A stretch of DNA of 64,000 bases from Syngnathus acus (Eukaryota; Chordata; Actinopteri; Syngnathiformes; Syngnathidae). Below the pieces are notes generated by a model, which did no database searches, was not told where the DNA came from, and was given only the letters and a program-made list of their open reading frames with translations. The stretch is taken from the NCBI RefSeq assembly GCF_901709675.1, contig NC_051105.1, positions 8,986,104 through 9,050,103 of the forward strand, read 5' to 3'. Of the stretch, positions 61,331 to 64,000 are shown piece after piece. The translations under genes were made by a program, and so were the position numbers. Each line of letters opens with the position of its first letter. Within the stretch, counting starts at the first letter, position 1.

Positions 61331-64000
61331 ACAACACCTGTCAAAGGTATAAGTCAGAGACACATTACTCTTCCAAAAAAAAAGTTAATTATGATAAATA
61401 TGGGCAATTTATATATTAATACAGAAAACCTCACAAACTTTACAAAATGAGCTTTGCAGCTGAGCTACATGTCTGTGTCTATTCACCTCCCCAGCTACCT
61501 AATGGGCCGTAGGCTTTGATCTGGATGGCCATGGTGTTTAGGAGAGTGAGCAGAGGAAATAGCGAGTGGAGCTCATCAGAGCCGAAAACCGGTATGCCAG
61601 TAACCCCCGACTGCTAAAGAGATATCTGACCGTCATTCAGAAGCACAGGAAGGGAATGGGATGACTATGCGGTCATATTTGAAGACTGACAGCAGATAGG
61701 TCATCATAAACCTTTTATAAACCTCCTTCAAATCATCCCGTTTCTCTTTCTTGACCTAATTTTATTTTAACCTATGGTACTACCATTTTAACATTTGGCT
61801 GACAAGTTGAGGAAAAACAAAAGTAAACGAGAGCTTTGAAATGGTTCTCTCTCACTAATTAACTCTCCAAAGACTCAATTGAAAAGAAATCACTGTCTAT
61901 ACAATTATACTTTTATTGGTAGAATCTCCCAAAATGTCTAGCAATTCATGTCATTATGAGTTTAAAACTTGTCTGGGAACAAATCCATCTCTATTATCTT
62001 TTGATTATAATGTTCCGTGTCATCAACAATGCACTTGTTAAGAAGTGGATGCTCATTAAGCAACAAAACAATGCGTGACGCTCATTCAATGCCGTTCACA
62101 ATAAAAAAAGACAACAACACACACAAAATGAATCACCATGAGAAATGACAGCATTGATAATAAGCATGAAGGGTAATAAACATCATTATCACCCATTGCA
62201 CCTTTTCTGGAGCGTTTCAGTTACTGTGCAGAGTGCAGACACACTGTAATCACAATGAGCGACTCAGCGGCCATGCAAGGTGGCACACGGCTACTTGACA
62301 GCTCCTGAATCCCGCCTTGCCATTCTTAACCCCCAAATTTCCATTAGTAATTGACAAATGGATGGATTAATGGTGTATAAAATGACCCATCCATCAGAGA
62401 GGCTAAATTTGGCGAGAGAACACCGGTGAGTCTGACAACCCTTTTTATTTTTTATACTGCTTGGCTCTTCATGGATTTCTTTGCAAGCTCTCGTAAATCT
62501 CTTTTCAAGTAGATAGTTGACCTCAACTGCTCATAGAATGTGTGTTTAGGCATTGCTTGAGAGGCGCACTTGGGCGGTGAAGTCAATATGACCAGAATAG
62601 TGAAGAGAATGTCACGTATTGAGTCGAGTGGTGGATGCGTCATACAAATATATACATAAAAGAAACACGGCATAGCAACGTTACAAGCCTCTGAATTGCT
62701 CTTGTTTTTGTTCAGCAAAAAAAAAGCATTTCAGAATGGATAGATTGTAATTTTTGTCCTCACAATAATCATTACAATATTAGCTATGCTACATTCAAAT
62801 AACCCAGAGGATTAAGGGAATCCATCCAATTCAATTAAATTCATTAATATTCTAAAAAACAATACACAATGACATGGCAATATTCACACCCGGTTGCAGA
62901 CAGGCGGCAGATTCAAAGTTAATCAAGAACAACCTCGGTTTGTTTGAAATTCCCAAACTAGACTTGCCCGGGCACGAATATGAAGATGCACCAGTTTTAA
63001 CACAGAGCACATGTGCGCCCGTCTATAAAAATAGAGCCCTCAACGTGATGATTACAAAAGTAACACATTTCTTACACCCGGAAAAACTTGAATCATAATA
63101 ACCAACAAGATTTTTTGAAGCACTATGGTCCTTTTTTTTTTGTTGATTTCACAGTTTCCTCAACCTTTTTACCGATTGAACAAGCAAGTGAATAATTAGC
63201 TCGGGTAGTTTCCCCCATGTTAGCATTACCGCAGCTGACATGATAATTGCAGCTTTTCACAGGAAGAGAATGTGTACGCCGGCCCGGAGTACTCCTGCCT
63301 TATTTACGACCTCTTCGCACGCCTCAAGTTGGACTGTCAGCAGCTGTCACGTCATTATTAGCCTCACACAGTTGCACACACACATGGAAACACTTGCACA
63401 CACATGGATGTACATGCAATTAAAATACCAGGCATGATTTCTCCTCCTCTATTTTAAAATCTGCGTCGACTAATACAGACCATCAATTTCTCTTTCAGAC
63501 AACATCAAGTCAACTTTTGTGTTAATAGTAGTCTTGATATATTTTTCTTAGATTTTCCATCATAAAGGTTAATTGTATTTGGGAAACACTTGTGGTAAAG
63601 TGACATTCATCTAAGGGAGGATTTTGAGGTCGCTCTACTTTTATGAGGAAGCGCAGCATATAAAAGTGATTTGTTCCACAGAGGCTTGCTTTTCTTCACA
63701 ACTACATTTTGAGATTAAACCGTAGGGATGACCTCCTATATATACACATAATATACATAAATATGCATACCTGACCTTTTCACATGACAAAACAGATTAA
63801 CTTTAGATATGCATGGCTAGGTCTGATGGTCACAGTGAAAACATTGGATGGATGATATGTGATGGAGGGTGGCCAACACAAAACACTTGAATGGCACCCA
63901 GGAGAGCGTCAAGGCCCTCCGGGTCCTTATTTGGATTACCGTTATAACTCATGAAGGCAGAAAATATTTCATAGTAATGGGCATTGCTGTAACTAATTAA

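Larger units (their letters stand above)
59213..64000 (-). other. 5' flank of epha6, no second gene seen
   Basis: The first about 600 bases contain the CpG-rich leader/promoter block, an A run at about 59411-59422 and a T run at about 59516-59535. Beyond 59810 the sequence is AT-rich noncoding DNA with a SINE head fragment near 59890 and a hAT-like MITE fragment near 61214. The longest open frames here (up to about 90 codons) show no recognisable domain, codon bias or splice context. Confidence 0.6.

Noticed and set aside
62874-63098. 74-codon open frame upstream of epha6
   Set aside because: Composition is less biased than most, but there is no recognisable domain, no splice context and no supporting neighbour; chance expectation for this length is high.
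1-64000. CRISPR arrays, operons, bacterial-type promoters or prophage
   Set aside because: The window is vertebrate intronic DNA with spliceosomal introns; no regularly spaced repeats or compact gene arrays exist.

Overview
The window is vertebrate nuclear DNA, almost certainly from a teleost fish. It holds one recognisable protein-coding gene, the 5' (extracellular) half of an EphA6 receptor tyrosine kinase gene (epha6), read on the minus strand. Eight coding exons can be placed with consensus splice sites and unbroken phase: 59134-59212, 52242-52306, 43127-43790, 24650-24805, 22213-22548, 3873-3994, 3280-3442 and 244-352. Together they give 1694 coding bases (564 codons plus 2 bases). They run from the signal peptide through the ephrin-binding domain, cysteine-rich/EGF-like region and two fibronectin III domains to the transmembrane helix. 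The juxtamembrane, kinase, SAM and PDZ-binding exons must lie beyond position 1.

The teleost assignment rests on divergence from mammalian EphA6 and on the repeats: short palindromic MITEs with TATAAGGCGCACC- and TATAAGTCGCACC-type ends, the 70-bp CTACCGTTCAAAAGTTTGG palindrome, hAT-like GGGGTGTCAAACTC elements, and tRNA-derived SINEs including one with a GGAT tail. I recall these as fish-typical; species cannot be fixed from this.

Layout, right to left in the direction of transcription: 59213-64000 is the 5' flank with a CpG-rich, CTG-repeat-bearing probable promoter/5'UTR. Exon 1 is followed by introns of about 6.8 kb, 8.5 kb, 18.3 kb, 2.1 kb, 18.2 kb, 0.43 kb and 2.9 kb, then the start of intron 8. 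The introns contain SINEs, MITEs, tandem repeats, homopolymer G tracts and AT microsatellites, and no second gene I can support.

There is no operon, CRISPR array, phage or novel enzymatic system here. The most notable structures are a 202-bp near-perfect foldback element with flanking direct repeats in intron 5, a cluster of palindromic elements in an AT-rich tract in intron 2, a tandem in-frame splice acceptor just before the transmembrane exon, and a CTG repeat in the presumed promoter/5' leader.
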